This document shows, piece by piece, positions 18,476 to 27,869 of a DNA stretch of 64,000 bases (the first letter of the stretch is position 1; each line of letters opens with the position of its first letter). This stretch comes from Ekhidna sp964289745 (GTDB lineage: Bacteria > Bacteroidota > Bacteroidia > Cytophagales > Cyclobacteriaceae). Position numbers and translations under genes: made by a program. The stretch is from positions 186,001 to 250,000 of the forward strand of contig CAXYMM010000002.1 of assembly GCA_964289745.1 (NCBI GenBank), given 5' to 3'. The notes below the pieces were generated by a model. The model saw only the letters and a program-made list of their open reading frames with translations, ran no database searches and was not told where the DNA came from.

Positions 18476-19534
18476 TTAAATATTTTTGGGTTCTACTGAT
18501 ATTTCAAAAAGTTTAGGCCAATTCTTGCCCGTAACGTAAATTTTTTCCGTCTCAGGATCTAATGCAATTCCATTTAATACACCAGCACTTTTACTTTCTT
18601 CTTCCGATAACAAACCTGAAAAATCAATCTGTTGCAGTATCTCGCCAGTTTTAATATCGATTACTACGACGTAATCTTTTAAGAATACATTGGCGTAAAG
18701 CTTTCCGTCAATAAGTTCTAACTCATTTAGCGCATCTACTTTTCCTTTATGATCGTACACAAAAATTTCAGATTGCGTTATGAAACTCGAAGGTTCGATG
18801 AAGTATAGCTTTTCTGACTCGTCTGTTAGAATAAGCTGATTTTCCCATGCAGTAAGACCCCAACCCTCCATTGAATAGTTAAATGTTTTAATCTCTTCCA
18901 GATTTTGATTGTATACAAACCCTTTTCCAGACGTCCATGTCAACTGATAAAACTGATCATTGATTACCGCAAGCCCTTCTCCAAATAAGTCTTCTGAAAG
19001 GTTAACGGTTTTAAGCGTTTTTCCTGTGGTCATTTCCTTTTTCTTTAATGTGGAGGATCCTCTTTGCCCAGTACTTTCATAAAAGAACCCATCTTTGATG
19101 AGTAGGCCTTGTGTAAAATCATTGGGATCGTGTGGGTAAGTGTTAATAATTTTATAAGTCATTTGCTGTGGTGCTTTCTCTTGCAGAACAAGAATTTTGC
19201 GGTAATGTGTTTCGGAGTCACCATTAAAAAAGACTTTGGTTCGAATGGTCCATGGACCGACTCTTCGGTCTGGAAGTATGATCTGAATACGATCAGAAGA
19301 ATACGTCTTGCTAATATTTTCAATTGCGATTTCAACTGAATCAATTTTTTGTTCTCTAGACGAGAATACGAGTTCGATTGATTCACCTCTCTTATATATC
19401 TGGTTGGAAACAGGAGACTCTAACTTTGTCTCTTTCTTAATTCTAGGAGAAGAAATTTTTTCACTTTCTTTATTCAAATCGCTACATGCGGATACTATGG
19501 AGAGAGTGAATAGCAAATAACCTGATCGAATCAT
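18476..19534 (-). CDS. Glutaminyl-peptide cyclotransferase family lipoprotein
   Basis: A 352-residue protein with a lipoprotein signal (LLFTLSIVSAC). After a ~90-residue N-terminal strand domain, the C-terminal ~240 residues form the five-bladed propeller of plant-type glutaminyl cyclases: NTYPHDPNDFTQGLL, FYESTGQRGSSTL, FGEGLAVINDQFYQLTW, WGLTAWENQLILTDES, LNGIALDPETEKIYVTGKNWPKLFEI. All blade signatures, including the conserved Glu, are present. Such enzymes form N-terminal pyroglutamate on peptides, here probably in the periplasm or at the surface. It is followed by the antiporter gene on the same strand but is transcriptionally downstream of it. Confidence 0.9.
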   Translation of the reverse strand: MIRSGYLLFTLSIVSACSDLNKESEKISSPRIKKETKLESPVSNQIYKRGESIELVFSSREQKIDSVEIAIENISKTYSSDRIQIILPDRRVGPWTIRTKVFFNGDSETHYRKILVLQEKAPQQMTYKIINTYPHDPNDFTQGLLIKDGFFYESTGQRGSSTLKKKEMTTGKTLKTVNLSEDLFGEGLAVINDQFYQLTWTSGKGFVYNQNLEEIKTFNYSMEGWGLTAWENQLILTDESEKLYFIEPSSFITQSEIFVYDHKGKVDALNELELIDGKLYANVFLKDYVVVIDIKTGEILQQIDFSGLLSEEESKSAGVLNGIALDPETEKIYVTGKNWPKLFEISVEPKNI

Positions 19535-19564
19535 TTGCCTAATTTAGCGAATCATAAAAAATAG

Positions 19565-20806
19565 TTAGGAAGGGCTATTAGATTTCATCAAAGCTGGAAC
19601 CGTAAGACCCTGATAAAGCACGGAACAAACCACCACAATATAAGTCATCGTTACGATAATATCCTTTCCCTCAAAATCAGAGAGTGATAGCGATAAGGCG
19701 ATGGGTAAACCTCCTCTTAGTGCGCCCCATGTTAATACCGATACGGTATTAGGGGCAAAATGATTTTTTATAGACATGAGCTTAATGGGAACAAATACGC
19801 CCATCCATCGGGCGAAAAGTACAATGCATATGGCAAAAAATCCTGCGGCGATGTAATCATATCTTAAATCAAGCACGAGCATTTCAAGTCCTATTAGCAC
19901 GAAAAGCATTGCGTTGAAGGTTTCTTCCAGAAGCTTCCAAAATTTAAACACATAATCACCAGTGGCACTTGCTACATGCATGTTTTTGCCCTCGTTCCCT
20001 ACCACTAATCCCATAACTACTGCTGCTTGCTTGGACGAAACATGAATAAAGTCGGCAAGTTGAGACCCTGTCATAACCAGAGCCAGCGTAATGAGTACTT
20101 CCACTTCTACCGCATCATTATCTACATATTTTAAAAGTCGGTATCCTATATAACCTAGAAGAAGTCCTATGAAAATTCCCCCTCCGACATCAGCTAATAT
20201 TATGTATGCTGTTTCAAATACAGTCAAAGTATGATCGTCTCCTGCATGCGCTATGTCCAACAAGGTCAGAGCAAGTACCACGGCGATACCATCATTGAAG
20301 AGAGACTCCCCCACAATTTTAATTTCAAGTTCTTTCGATAAGCTAAATCGTTCAATTGTACGCGTAACAGCAATAGGGTCCGTCGGAGAGATTAACGCCC
20401 CAAAGACTAAGCAATAGAGGTACTCTAAATGCAGCCCAATAAAATCTAGCATAAAGTAAATGAGGGAGGCTATTACAGTAGTGGAAATGAGTACACCCAC
20501 AATAGCTAATACAAGAACAGAACCTCTTTGGTTACTTAGTTTTCTAAAATCAATATTAAGGGCGCCCGAGAAAAGCATAAAGCTCAAAACGACCTGATAT
20601 AGCACTTCTTCAAACTCATACTCCTTTACCTCTTCAGCTAAATGCAACTCTGGAAAAAGATATCCAATTGCAAAAACCAAAAGAGATAAAACAAGTGCTA
20701 AGATCATCAGCCCTATAGATGAGGGTAGCTTCAGGTAAAACGTATTGATAAAAATAAAAGCACCTGAAAGAAAGATGAATAAGGCGATTATGTCTAGAAT
20801 GCTCAC
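19565..20806 (-). CDS. Na+/H+ antiporter, NhaP/CPA1 type
   Basis: A 413-residue inner-membrane protein with about 12 hydrophobic segments. The ion-binding segment GALISPTDPIAVTRTIERF and KIVGESLFNDGIAVV (the ND motif of CPA1 exchangers) are intact, as is LTWGALRGGLPIALSLSL near the C-terminus. It exchanges cytoplasmic Na+ (or K+) for H+. No C-terminal regulatory domain is present, as in short NhaP forms. It is upstream of and co-directional with the cyclotransferase gene (30-base gap). The promoter lies in the divergent region to the DinB gene. Confidence 0.93.
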   Translation of the reverse strand: MSILDIIALFIFLSGAFIFINTFYLKLPSSIGLMILALVLSLLVFAIGYLFPELHLAEEVKEYEFEEVLYQVVLSFMLFSGALNIDFRKLSNQRGSVLVLAIVGVLISTTVIASLIYFMLDFIGLHLEYLYCLVFGALISPTDPIAVTRTIERFSLSKELEIKIVGESLFNDGIAVVLALTLLDIAHAGDDHTLTVFETAYIILADVGGGIFIGLLLGYIGYRLLKYVDNDAVEVEVLITLALVMTGSQLADFIHVSSKQAAVVMGLVVGNEGKNMHVASATGDYVFKFWKLLEETFNAMLFVLIGLEMLVLDLRYDYIAAGFFAICIVLFARWMGVFVPIKLMSIKNHFAPNTVSVLTWGALRGGLPIALSLSLSDFEGKDIIVTMTYIVVVCSVLYQGLTVPALMKSNSPS

Positions 20807-21014
20807 TTCTTTATCGTTTATAGATAACTCAACACAATATTACGGTTAAAAACGTTCAATATGATGTGGAAATGAAGTGTTTATGAGTACTATTTTGAAG
20901 ATCCTACGCTTATTTCAGTTTTTACTGGTTGCAGGAGGCTATTTTTGGAATGGATTATGCTTTAAAAGGCTAACTTTTGACTTCAAGAAGAATTATTTTT
21001 ATAGGTTTAAAAAA

Positions 21015-21563
21015 ATGAAAGGATCGAAGCAAAAATTGGCGTTAAGAGTGGATAAACTTGACTACGAACGTGAGTCCATGTATGCTTTCGTTGAAGGGTT
21101 AACTGAAGAGGAGCTACATGACGATACATATGGATGGTCGATTATTCAGGTTTTTTCACACTTAAATGATGCGGAGTTTGGATCAATTCTTTATATGAGA
21201 AAAAAGATCCAAGCAGGTAGTAGCATGCCTAATTTTTCATTTTTAGGTAAGCTCAAAATGACATTTATTAAGGGACTTCTCCAAACCAATCTCAAGTGGA
21301 AAGCCCCCTCGTTTATATCAGAGCCTAATGGGAGCTATACATTTGATGAAATGAAACAAAAATGGGAAGAGACTAGAGAAGTAACTAAAAAATATGTTTC
21401 GGAGTATCCAAATGAATTAATGAATAAGGCCGTCTATAAACATCCTCTTGCTGGGCGTCTTGACCTATTAAACGCAATTGATTCATTTATTTATCATCAG
21501 CGTCATCATATGCATCAATTGAAAAGAATTAAAGATAAATTAGATTCAAATGCTAAACGTTGA
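21015..21563 (+). CDS. DinB-like four-helix bundle protein
   Basis: A 182-residue protein of the DinB/DUF664-type metal-binding four-helix bundle. Metal-ligand His candidates are in VFSHLNDAEFG and the IYHQRHHMHQLKRI helix. ATG 21015 (MKGSKQKLALR) is chosen: the open frame extends back to 20877 but the upstream part is hydrophobic and unlike the family. The gene overlaps the start of the ABC ATPase gene by 14 bases. Proposed roles for the family include thiol transfer and stress response; the role here is unknown. Confidence 0.8.
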   Translation: MKGSKQKLALRVDKLDYERESMYAFVEGLTEEELHDDTYGWSIIQVFSHLNDAEFGSILYMRKKIQAGSSMPNFSFLGKLKMTFIKGLLQTNLKWKAPSFISEPNGSYTFDEMKQKWEETREVTKKYVSEYPNELMNKAVYKHPLAGRLDLLNAIDSFIYHQRHHMHQLKRIKDKLDSNAKR

Positions 21564-22173
21564 AAAAGTTGGCTACAGCTACGGTGAAAAGGAAATATTG
21601 TATCCAGATTGGAAGGTTAGCGATACCTCGGAGGCTTTGATTCTTGGTGGCTCGGGTTCAGGAAAAACAACACTATTGCATCTTATAGGCGGTTTGATGA
21701 AGGTAAAGAGAGGACACCTGAGTATAGCAGGAGAGGAATTATCTAAAATGAAAAACAGTGAACTAGACCGATTTAGAGCTAATAACATTGGTATCATCTT
21801 TCAGCGTCCACATTTGGTTAAATCTCTTTCAGTAAGTGAAAACTTGCTTCTTGCTCAGAAATTGGCGGGGGGGGAAAAAAAGACAGCTAATGTAAACGAA
21901 ACACTTGATCAGTTGGGAATTTTAGACTTGGTCAAACATAAAACACATCAGCTTAGTCAAGGCCAAGCTCAGCGAGTGGCCATTGCTCGTGCAGTACTTA
22001 ATAAACCCAAGTTGCTATTGGCAGACGAACCAACTGCCAGTTTGGATGACGATAATTGCCAGAAAGTGATAACGTTATTGAAGGATCAATCGAAAGTTTT
22101 TGACACTACTTTGATCGTAGCCACACATGACCAACGGATCAAAGCGGAATTCAAAAATCATCTTAGCTTATGA
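21550..22173 (+). CDS. ABC transporter ATP-binding protein, LolD/MacB type
   Basis: A 207-residue ATPase. Walker A GGSGSGKTT, Q-loop IIFQRPHLVKSLS, signature LSQGQAQRVAIARA, Walker B LLLADEPTASLD and H-loop VATHDQ are complete. The size and signature sequence match the LolD/MacB group that works with FtsX-type permeases through mechanotransmission rather than substrate transport across the membrane. The stop overlaps the permease start by four bases. Confidence 0.93.
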   Translation: MLNVEKVGYSYGEKEILYPDWKVSDTSEALILGGSGSGKTTLLHLIGGLMKVKRGHLSIAGEELSKMKNSELDRFRANNIGIIFQRPHLVKSLSVSENLLLAQKLAGGEKKTANVNETLDQLGILDLVKHKTHQLSQGQAQRVAIARAVLNKPKLLLADEPTASLDDDNCQKVITLLKDQSKVFDTTLIVATHDQRIKAEFKNHLSL

Positions 22174-23408
22174 ACCTTATTAGTCTAAGTTATAAAAACA
22201 TTCTTGCAAAGCCTCTAAGTTCTCTATTAAGTATTTTATTGTTTGGTTTTGGGATTTCAACTGTAGTCTCTATTTTGATAGTGAGTACTTTTCTTAAGAG
22301 AGAAATCACAAAAAATGCGCAGGGGATTGATTTGGTAGTAGGAGCCAAAGGAAGCCCGTTGCAAATTATACTATGCAATATTTTTCATATTGATTTTCCA
22401 ACTGGAAATATATCCCTTAAAGATGCCAATGATCTAACTAAAAACAGATTGATCGCTTCGGCTATCCCTATGTCCTTAGGGGATAATTACAAAGGCTATC
22501 GCATTGTTGGAACTACCAAAAAATATGCAAATCTTTATAAAGCTAAGTTAGCAAGCGGGAAATGGTATGAAGGAGATATGAAAGCAACAATAGGCTCTTC
22601 CGTAGCGATAAAACTAGGATTGAAAATTGGAGATGAGCTAGTAAGTAGTCACGGATTGGCAAAGGATGGCAACGGACATGCTGAACATCCGTTTAAGGTT
22701 GTTGGTATTATGACTTCTTCTGGTACCGTGCTTGATAATCTAATTTTAGTTTCCGTTGCAAGTATCTGGAGTGTACACGGAAGTCATGAAAAGCACGATC
22801 GTGAATACAATGCAGATTCCATCGTCTCGTTAGATCGACTTGGATTAAACGTGAAACTCGAACAATTGAAAGAAGAATACATCACTTCTATATTGGTTAA
22901 GTACCGATCTCCAATGGCTGCGGTGACGCTACCTCGGGTAGTAAACAATACAAGCAACCTACAGGCTGCCTCGCCACCTTTTGAAACGGCACGTCTATTC
23001 AATATAATTGGAGTAGGAGTAGATATAGTCAATGTTTTAGGTATCGTAATTATGATCTTAAGTGCCACAAGCGTGTTTATTGCTCTGTTTAACTCACTAA
23101 AAGAAAGACAATATGAATTGGCGATAATGCGTGCGATGGGTGCGGGTAAAAGCACTATTTTTAGCCTGATTTTGATGGAGGGTTTGGTGCTAACCCTTCT
23201 TGGAAGTTTATTTGGCTTTTTTTTAGCACACTTTTTCACCTTTATCCTAGGAATGACAATGGGCGAATTTCAACTTAATCCTTTGTTCTTTGTTGAAACG
23301 GAGTATTATGTAATGATAGGAAGTCTTATCATGGGTATTTTAGCATCCATTATTCCTGCTTTTTTTGCGTATAATGATGATATTTCAGCGACACTTTCAA
23401 AAGCGTAA
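22170..23408 (+). CDS. FtsX/MacB-type ABC transporter permease
   Basis: A 412-residue inner-membrane protein with one N-terminal TM segment, a ~230-residue periplasmic MacB-like domain and three C-terminal TM segments bearing the FtsX hallmark FNSLKERQYELAIMRAMGAGK. The periplasmic part is His-rich (SSHGLAKDGNGHAEHPF and SVHGSHEKHD), which suggests metal binding. With the ATPase and the downstream DUF3299 gene, the layout recalls zinc-linked Zrg-type clusters of Vibrio. That link is inference from gene order and His content. Confidence 0.88.
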   Translation: MNLISLSYKNILAKPLSSLLSILLFGFGISTVVSILIVSTFLKREITKNAQGIDLVVGAKGSPLQIILCNIFHIDFPTGNISLKDANDLTKNRLIASAIPMSLGDNYKGYRIVGTTKKYANLYKAKLASGKWYEGDMKATIGSSVAIKLGLKIGDELVSSHGLAKDGNGHAEHPFKVVGIMTSSGTVLDNLILVSVASIWSVHGSHEKHDREYNADSIVSLDRLGLNVKLEQLKEEYITSILVKYRSPMAAVTLPRVVNNTSNLQAASPPFETARLFNIIGVGVDIVNVLGIVIMILSATSVFIALFNSLKERQYELAIMRAMGAGKSTIFSLILMEGLVLTLLGSLFGFFLAHFFTFILGMTMGEFQLNPLFFVETEYYVMIGSLIMGILASIIPAFFAYNDDISATLSKA

Positions 23409-23411
23409 TAG

Positions 23412-23852
23412 ATGAGAAGAGCGATTTATTTCTTGCTTATTGGATTCTCACTTTTTGTTTCCGCCCAGTTTTCCAATTCCACTAGCAATTGGAAAACCAT
23501 GGCTAATATCAGCTATGAAGTTTCTCAAGATGAATATGGAGAAATATACGTTCCCAAGTTCGGAGAAAGCACACGAAAAATGGAAGGAAAAAGTATCTCT
23601 CTCAAAGGGTTCATTATTCCATTCGAGGGGATGTTCGAGCCAACTCATATTATTCTTTCGTCGCTACCAATTGCTGCATGTTTCTTTTGTGGGGGCAGTG
23701 GGCCAGAAACGGTGGCCGAAGCTTATTTAAGAAAGGAAATAAGTTATACCTCTAAACCCGTAACTGTAACAGGTAAGTTGACTCTCAACGATACGGATCA
23801 CAACCAATTAATGTACATCTTAAAGGACGCAACCGTCTCATTCGATCAATGA
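23412..23852 (+). CDS. DUF3299-like exported protein
   Basis: A 146-residue protein with a signal peptide (YFLLIGFSLFVSAQ). The remainder, MEGKSISLKGFIIPFEG...HIILSSLPIAACFFCGGSGPET, resembles DUF3299 OB-fold proteins, including the invariant CxxCG-like element (CFFCGG), a possible metal site. It is encoded 4 bases after the permease and overlaps the next lipoprotein gene by four bases. DUF3299 proteins accompany LolD/FtsX-type ABC genes in several phyla and are thought to be periplasmic partners. Function not established. Confidence 0.75.
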   Translation: MRRAIYFLLIGFSLFVSAQFSNSTSNWKTMANISYEVSQDEYGEIYVPKFGESTRKMEGKSISLKGFIIPFEGMFEPTHIILSSLPIAACFFCGGSGPETVAEAYLRKEISYTSKPVTVTGKLTLNDTDHNQLMYILKDATVSFDQ

Positions 23853-24286
23853 AAAAAATTAGTACCCTTATCCTTCTCACGGCTTCCATTGTTTCGTGTC
23901 AACCTGGTAAAAAGTCAGAAATTCAAAAAATGAAAGATGTTGTAATCAGTATACACGATGAAGTAATGCCTAAAATGGGAGAGCTTAGACGCACTCGAAG
24001 AAATCTAATGCTACAGGCAGACTCTTTAGCAGAGAAAGACTCGATTAGAATATCTCTACTAAATATAGCCGCCAGCGAAATTGAAGTAGCCAACGAAGCC
24101 ATGATGGAATGGATGCGTAGCTATGAACCAGAATTTGAAGGAACAGACGAAGAAATACTTCAATATCTCGAAGAACAAAAAGTGGGTATAGAGGAAGTAA
24201 AAGAAGCTATGGCAACTTCACTAAAAAAGGGTAAAAAGGTTTTAGGGCTTGAAGAAGAAAAAAAAATTATTTTAGATAAAAATTAA
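23849..24286 (+). CDS. Helical lipoprotein, last gene of ABC operon
   Basis: A 145-residue protein with a clear lipobox (STLILLTASIVSC) followed by a Lys/Glu-rich helical body with coiled-coil character (two helices: KMKDVVISIHDEVMPKMGEL and NEAMMEWMRSYEP). No family recognised with confidence. The ATG overlaps the stop of the DUF3299 gene (ATGA), so it belongs to the operon and may be an accessory subunit in the outer or inner membrane. Confidence 0.65.
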   Translation: MKKISTLILLTASIVSCQPGKKSEIQKMKDVVISIHDEVMPKMGELRRTRRNLMLQADSLAEKDSIRISLLNIAASEIEVANEAMMEWMRSYEPEFEGTDEEILQYLEEQKVGIEEVKEAMATSLKKGKKVLGLEEEKKIILDKN

Positions 24287-24420
24287 GACTAATTAAATTT
24301 CGCCTTTGATATTGATTCTACATACATCTCCGAAGGTTGATTTTTTAAATTTAATTTTAACCCCTAACCAATTTTTTGGGTGGAGTTTTTTGTTTCAATA
24401 CTTCCCAATACTCCTGATTT

Positions 24421-24990
24421 ATGCATACCATTAGACCCTATGACCGCTGGAATCAGTATTATAATTCTAGCTACGATGAGAGATCACCATTTGTAGGGAA
24501 GGAGTATAATTATGATTTATATTCAAATAGTATTTATGGTTACTACATAGATCCAGGCTGGGATTTCTTTGGTTCTGAGACGCTATACATAAAAATTATT
24601 TTTGTTGACTATGAGTCTGGCTTTGCCGTTATTGAAACGATAGGGGAGTGGAATGATGCAATCAATAACGATATCATGCAGTTTAAGCGAAATATCTTAG
24701 AACATTTGATGGGTAATGGAATAAACAAATTTGCCATTATTGGAGAAAATATTCTCAATTTTCATGGAAGCGATGATTGCTATTATGAAGAATGGTTTGA
24801 AGAAGTAGCAGAGGGATGGATCGCAGCGATAAATTTTCGAGCGTTTGTAATTGAGGAAATGAATCTTTTTAACATCGATAGCTACATCAATATGGCAGGT
24901 AGTATGAAAATTGAAAAATGGCGAACGCTAACACCATTTAGATTTTGCGAATTAGTAAACTTGCTAATTCAGCGGAGGTTATCTATTTGA
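24421..24990 (+). CDS. Conserved Bacteroidota protein of unknown function
   Basis: A 189-residue soluble acidic protein, rich in aromatic residues in its N-terminal half (YDRWNQYYNSSYDERSPFVG), with a regular alpha/beta second half (INKFAIIGENILNFHGSDDCYYEEWFEE). No signal peptide. It may sense or bind something; no function can be assigned. Its 3' end overlaps the 3' end of the convergent parA-like gene by 12 bases. A weak hairpin with a T-run lies at ~24358-24392 before it, perhaps ending the ABC operon. Confidence 0.6.
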   Translation: MHTIRPYDRWNQYYNSSYDERSPFVGKEYNYDLYSNSIYGYYIDPGWDFFGSETLYIKIIFVDYESGFAVIETIGEWNDAINNDIMQFKRNILEHLMGNGINKFAIIGENILNFHGSDDCYYEEWFEEVAEGWIAAINFRAFVIEEMNLFNIDSYINMAGSMKIEKWRTLTPFRFCELVNLLIQRRLSI

Positions 24991-25794
24991 TTTTTCGGTT
25001 GCAAAAGTTCTTATTACTTCGTCCAAATTGGAGGTATTCAAACGTCCAATCACCTCGTCGCTCAGTTTCATAAAGTCACTTGCCACTTCTGATTTTTCCA
25101 TGAAATTATAGATAGGTAGTGTAGCATCATTTGCTTCACTTACTTTGATAGATGTTCGTACTTTCTGGTTTAGAATAAGACTACCAAAATCTTCCTCGGC
25201 TTCTTTGATTATTCTTTTGTGGTATAAGGTGTTCTTTCTGTATTGATTAAAATAGATTCCTAGAATATTGAGAGGATTTTCTTTTTTTATCTTACCTAAG
25301 TAGCTCAGCAACTTTACAAAGCCTGATTTTGAAAAAGAATCAGGAATGGCTGGAATTAGAATGCTATCTATGTTGGAAATGAAAGATTTTACTGTTAAAC
25401 CAAAATGTGTAGGAAAATCTAAAAGAATAAGGTCATACTTATCTCTCACTAACGACATTAGTTTGTGAATAATGGTGTGACCAAAAGAAATAAACTGATT
25501 GTTGGACTCAATGTCAGATATTCTAAAATCGCCTGGTATAAGATGAAGGTATGGACTGATTTTAACAGGTTCTAATTCAGGGATACTATTGTGCAATAGA
25601 TTTTTTATCATTCGATAAAGGCATAAGTCATCGTTCCACTTATTTTTAATTAGTGCTTGAGAAAGATTAGCTTGAGGGTCACAGTCGATCATCAATACCT
25701 TATAGGTCTTGGACCAACAATGCGCCAAGCTAAGCGTGGTATTAGTCTTACCCACTCCTCCTTTGAAATTATATACCCCAATGCTGTTGGACAT
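24979..25794 (-). CDS. ParA/Soj family ATPase
   Basis: A 271-residue Walker-type ATPase with the deviant Walker A FKGGVGKTNTTLSLAH (12-19), A' box MIDCDPQANLSQAL and Walker B LILLDFPTHFG. ParA proteins form ATP-dependent dynamic assemblies on nucleoid DNA that position chromosomes, plasmids or protein cargo. No parB or parS-like gene lies beside it, so it is an orphan, perhaps a cargo positioner. Its end overlaps the hypothetical gene at 24990. Confidence 0.85.
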   Translation of the reverse strand: MSNSIGVYNFKGGVGKTNTTLSLAHCWSKTYKVLMIDCDPQANLSQALIKNKWNDDLCLYRMIKNLLHNSIPELEPVKISPYLHLIPGDFRISDIESNNQFISFGHTIIHKLMSLVRDKYDLILLDFPTHFGLTVKSFISNIDSILIPAIPDSFSKSGFVKLLSYLGKIKKENPLNILGIYFNQYRKNTLYHKRIIKEAEEDFGSLILNQKVRTSIKVSEANDATLPIYNFMEKSEVASDFMKLSDEVIGRLNTSNLDEVIRTFATEKSNR

Positions 25795-25879
25795 TTGTTG
25801 GATTCAAGATTAATAAATTTAGAGGGCAAGTCACTTCGCTGTGAAAATAGCGAATGTTAGAATAGAAAAATAATCTTAT

Positions 25880-26488
25880 CTAAATTTTCGTAGGTTGTAC
25901 CTCAGCCAATTCAGATATCAAGTATTTTCTGCCAGATGCCATCTCATGGCAGACTGACCTTGTCCTTTTCTTTTCGATCTTTTTAAAGATTTTCTTGTTG
26001 AATTTGAAGATAGTGCCGATCGAAATTTCTTTAAGGAAAATTTGATCTTTTTTACTTAAATTAAATTGTTTGAGGATTGCATAAAGTTTCGGATCCGAGC
26101 AGCTTGAGGCTTTAGGGTTAGCGAAATAATGTTGGAGTGCGCTAAGTACAGGATGCGGAAACACTTCATCTGAAAGTATGGGCTTCACAAGGTTTTTAAA
26201 GGTCTTCTTCCATTCAGTTCCATGAGGTTTAATGCTAAGTCCGTACTCTTTATAGGCAACTAAGTGTGCCACCTCATGAATGTAAGTGATGAGAAAAGCG
26301 TAAGGGTTTAAGTCATTGTTAATAGAGATGGCATGCTTTCCATTGTCAGGATGGTAGCGATAGTCTCCAAATTTAGTTTGTCTTGCTCTCTTTACTTTAA
26401 ACTCAAAGCCAAGTCTTTCGTAAAGTCTATTGCAATAATTGACTGCCTTTTCTGGAATGAATTTTTGAAAGACCTCTTCTGATGTCAT
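25880..26488 (-). CDS. SprT-like zinc metalloprotease domain protein
   Basis: A 202-residue protein with the zinc-binding HEVAHLVAY motif at residues 71-78 and a following helix bearing WKKTFKNLVKP, the SprT/SPRTN arrangement. A C-terminal region with Cys and KK-rich segments may form a zinc ribbon (CHEMASGRKY). SprT-like proteins are linked to DNA-protein crosslink repair in other systems; that role is untested here. The start overlaps the end of der by four bases. Confidence 0.82.
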   Translation of the reverse strand: MTSEEVFQKFIPEKAVNYCNRLYERLGFEFKVKRARQTKFGDYRYHPDNGKHAISINNDLNPYAFLITYIHEVAHLVAYKEYGLSIKPHGTEWKKTFKNLVKPILSDEVFPHPVLSALQHYFANPKASSCSDPKLYAILKQFNLSKKDQIFLKEISIGTIFKFNKKIFKKIEKKRTRSVCHEMASGRKYLISELAEVQPTKI

Positions 26489-27789
26489 TTTTTTCTAAAT
26501 ACCACTTTAATAGGGACGCCTTTAAAGTCAAAATGAGTACGTAGTTTATTGGTAAGATATCGCTGATATGGTTCTTTGATGTACTGAGGGAAGTTACAGA
26601 AGAACGCAAAAGTCGGGGTCTGGGTGGGTAATTGTGTTATATACTTGATTTTGATATATAAACCTCTAACTGCTGGAGGGGGATAGTTCTCTATTTCTTT
26701 TCCTATTAGCTCATTAAGTTTGGAAGTGGAAATTCTTCTTGATCTATTTTCATATACATTGAGTGCCAACTCCAAGGTCTGCATGATGCGCTGTTTAGTC
26801 ACAACGGAGGTGAAAATAATAGGAATATAGCTGAGCGGTCCGAGTCTCTCCAAGTATGCTTTTCTATATTCATCTGCCGTTTTGGTATCTTTTTTGATTA
26901 GATCCCATTTGTTGACCATAAGAACCAATCCTTTCTTATACTTATCTGCAAGCCCAATGATGTTCATATCTTGAGTTTCTAATCCTTTCTCGGCATCGAT
27001 CATTACAATACAAACACCAGCGTCTTGTATCGCCTGAATCGCTCTCAGAACAGAGTAAAACTCAATGTCTTCATGAACTTTGGATTTCTTTCTAATGCCT
27101 GCGGTATCGGTAAGTAAGAAATCCTTTCCAAAAAGGTTGTAGTGGGTGTTGATTGCATCTCGAGTTGTACCTGCTATGTCGGTCACGATGCTGCGCTCTT
27201 TTCCAACCAATGCATTTATAAAAGAGGATTTGCCTACATTCGGTCTCCCCACGACCGAGACTTTGGGCAGATCGCTTTCTTCAGAATCCTCCGTTTCAAA
27301 ATGGTTAGCCAGTTCGTCTAGCAGATCACCCGTACCAGACCCACTTGCTGAAGCTATCGGGTAAACATTGGCATCTAACCCGAATGAATAAAATTCATTT
27401 GCCGATAGCATCCGTTCATGATTATCTGCTTTGTTTGCGGCGATATAGATAGGTTTACCTATTTCACGAATTACGTTGGCAAAGTCTTGATCCGATCCAT
27501 GGAGCCCCGTATGACAATCTACCATAAACAAAATAACGGTTGCTTCTTTGAGTGCTTCTTTTACTTGCCTGCGGATGGCTTCTTCAAAAATATCGTTCGA
27601 TCCTTCCACATATCCACCCGTATCGATGACAGTAAATTTCTTTCCGTTCCATTCTCCATAGCCATAGTGTCTATCGCGAGTCACTCCTGCCTCATTGTCC
27701 ATAATAGCTTGTTTCTTTTCAACTAGTCGATTGAAAAGAGTGGATTTGCCCACATTGGGTCTACCTACGATTGCGAGGATGTTTGCCAT
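26485..27789 (-). CDS. der: Ribosome biogenesis GTPase Der (EngA)
   Basis: Der is a tandem GTPase essential for 50S assembly. Both G domains are complete: the first with GRPNVGKSTLFN and DTGG, the second with GRPNVGKSSFIN, DTAGI and NKWD. A C-terminal KH-like domain follows (FKGVPIKVVFRKK at the end). The start is set at 27789 (MANILAIVGRPNVGKS) because the glycine-rich loop must be near the N-terminus; upstream in-frame codons to 27828 are unlikely. At ~434 residues the length is normal. It overlaps the sprT-like gene downstream. Confidence 0.96.
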   Translation of the reverse strand: MANILAIVGRPNVGKSTLFNRLVEKKQAIMDNEAGVTRDRHYGYGEWNGKKFTVIDTGGYVEGSNDIFEEAIRRQVKEALKEATVILFMVDCHTGLHGSDQDFANVIREIGKPIYIAANKADNHERMLSANEFYSFGLDANVYPIASASGSGTGDLLDELANHFETEDSEESDLPKVSVVGRPNVGKSSFINALVGKERSIVTDIAGTTRDAINTHYNLFGKDFLLTDTAGIRKKSKVHEDIEFYSVLRAIQAIQDAGVCIVMIDAEKGLETQDMNIIGLADKYKKGLVLMVNKWDLIKKDTKTADEYRKAYLERLGPLSYIPIIFTSVVTKQRIMQTLELALNVYENRSRRISTSKLNELIGKEIENYPPPAVRGLYIKIKYITQLPTQTPTFAFFCNFPQYIKEPYQRYLTNKLRTHFDFKGVPIKVVFRKK

Positions 27790-27869
27790 GAAAGATTTAA
27801 ATGTGCGGGAATATAAAACAATACGCACCTAGGTATAATTCAATGCCTGTATTTATAGGGACAAGGCAT

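Noticed and set aside
20877..21014. N-terminal extension of the DinB-like protein
   Set aside because: The extension is hydrophobic, has no counterpart in the fold, and an ATG with good context exists at 21015.
24358..24392. Strong terminator before 24421
   Set aside because: The arms AACCCCTAACCAA and TTGGGTGGAGTT have several mismatches; kept only as a remark.
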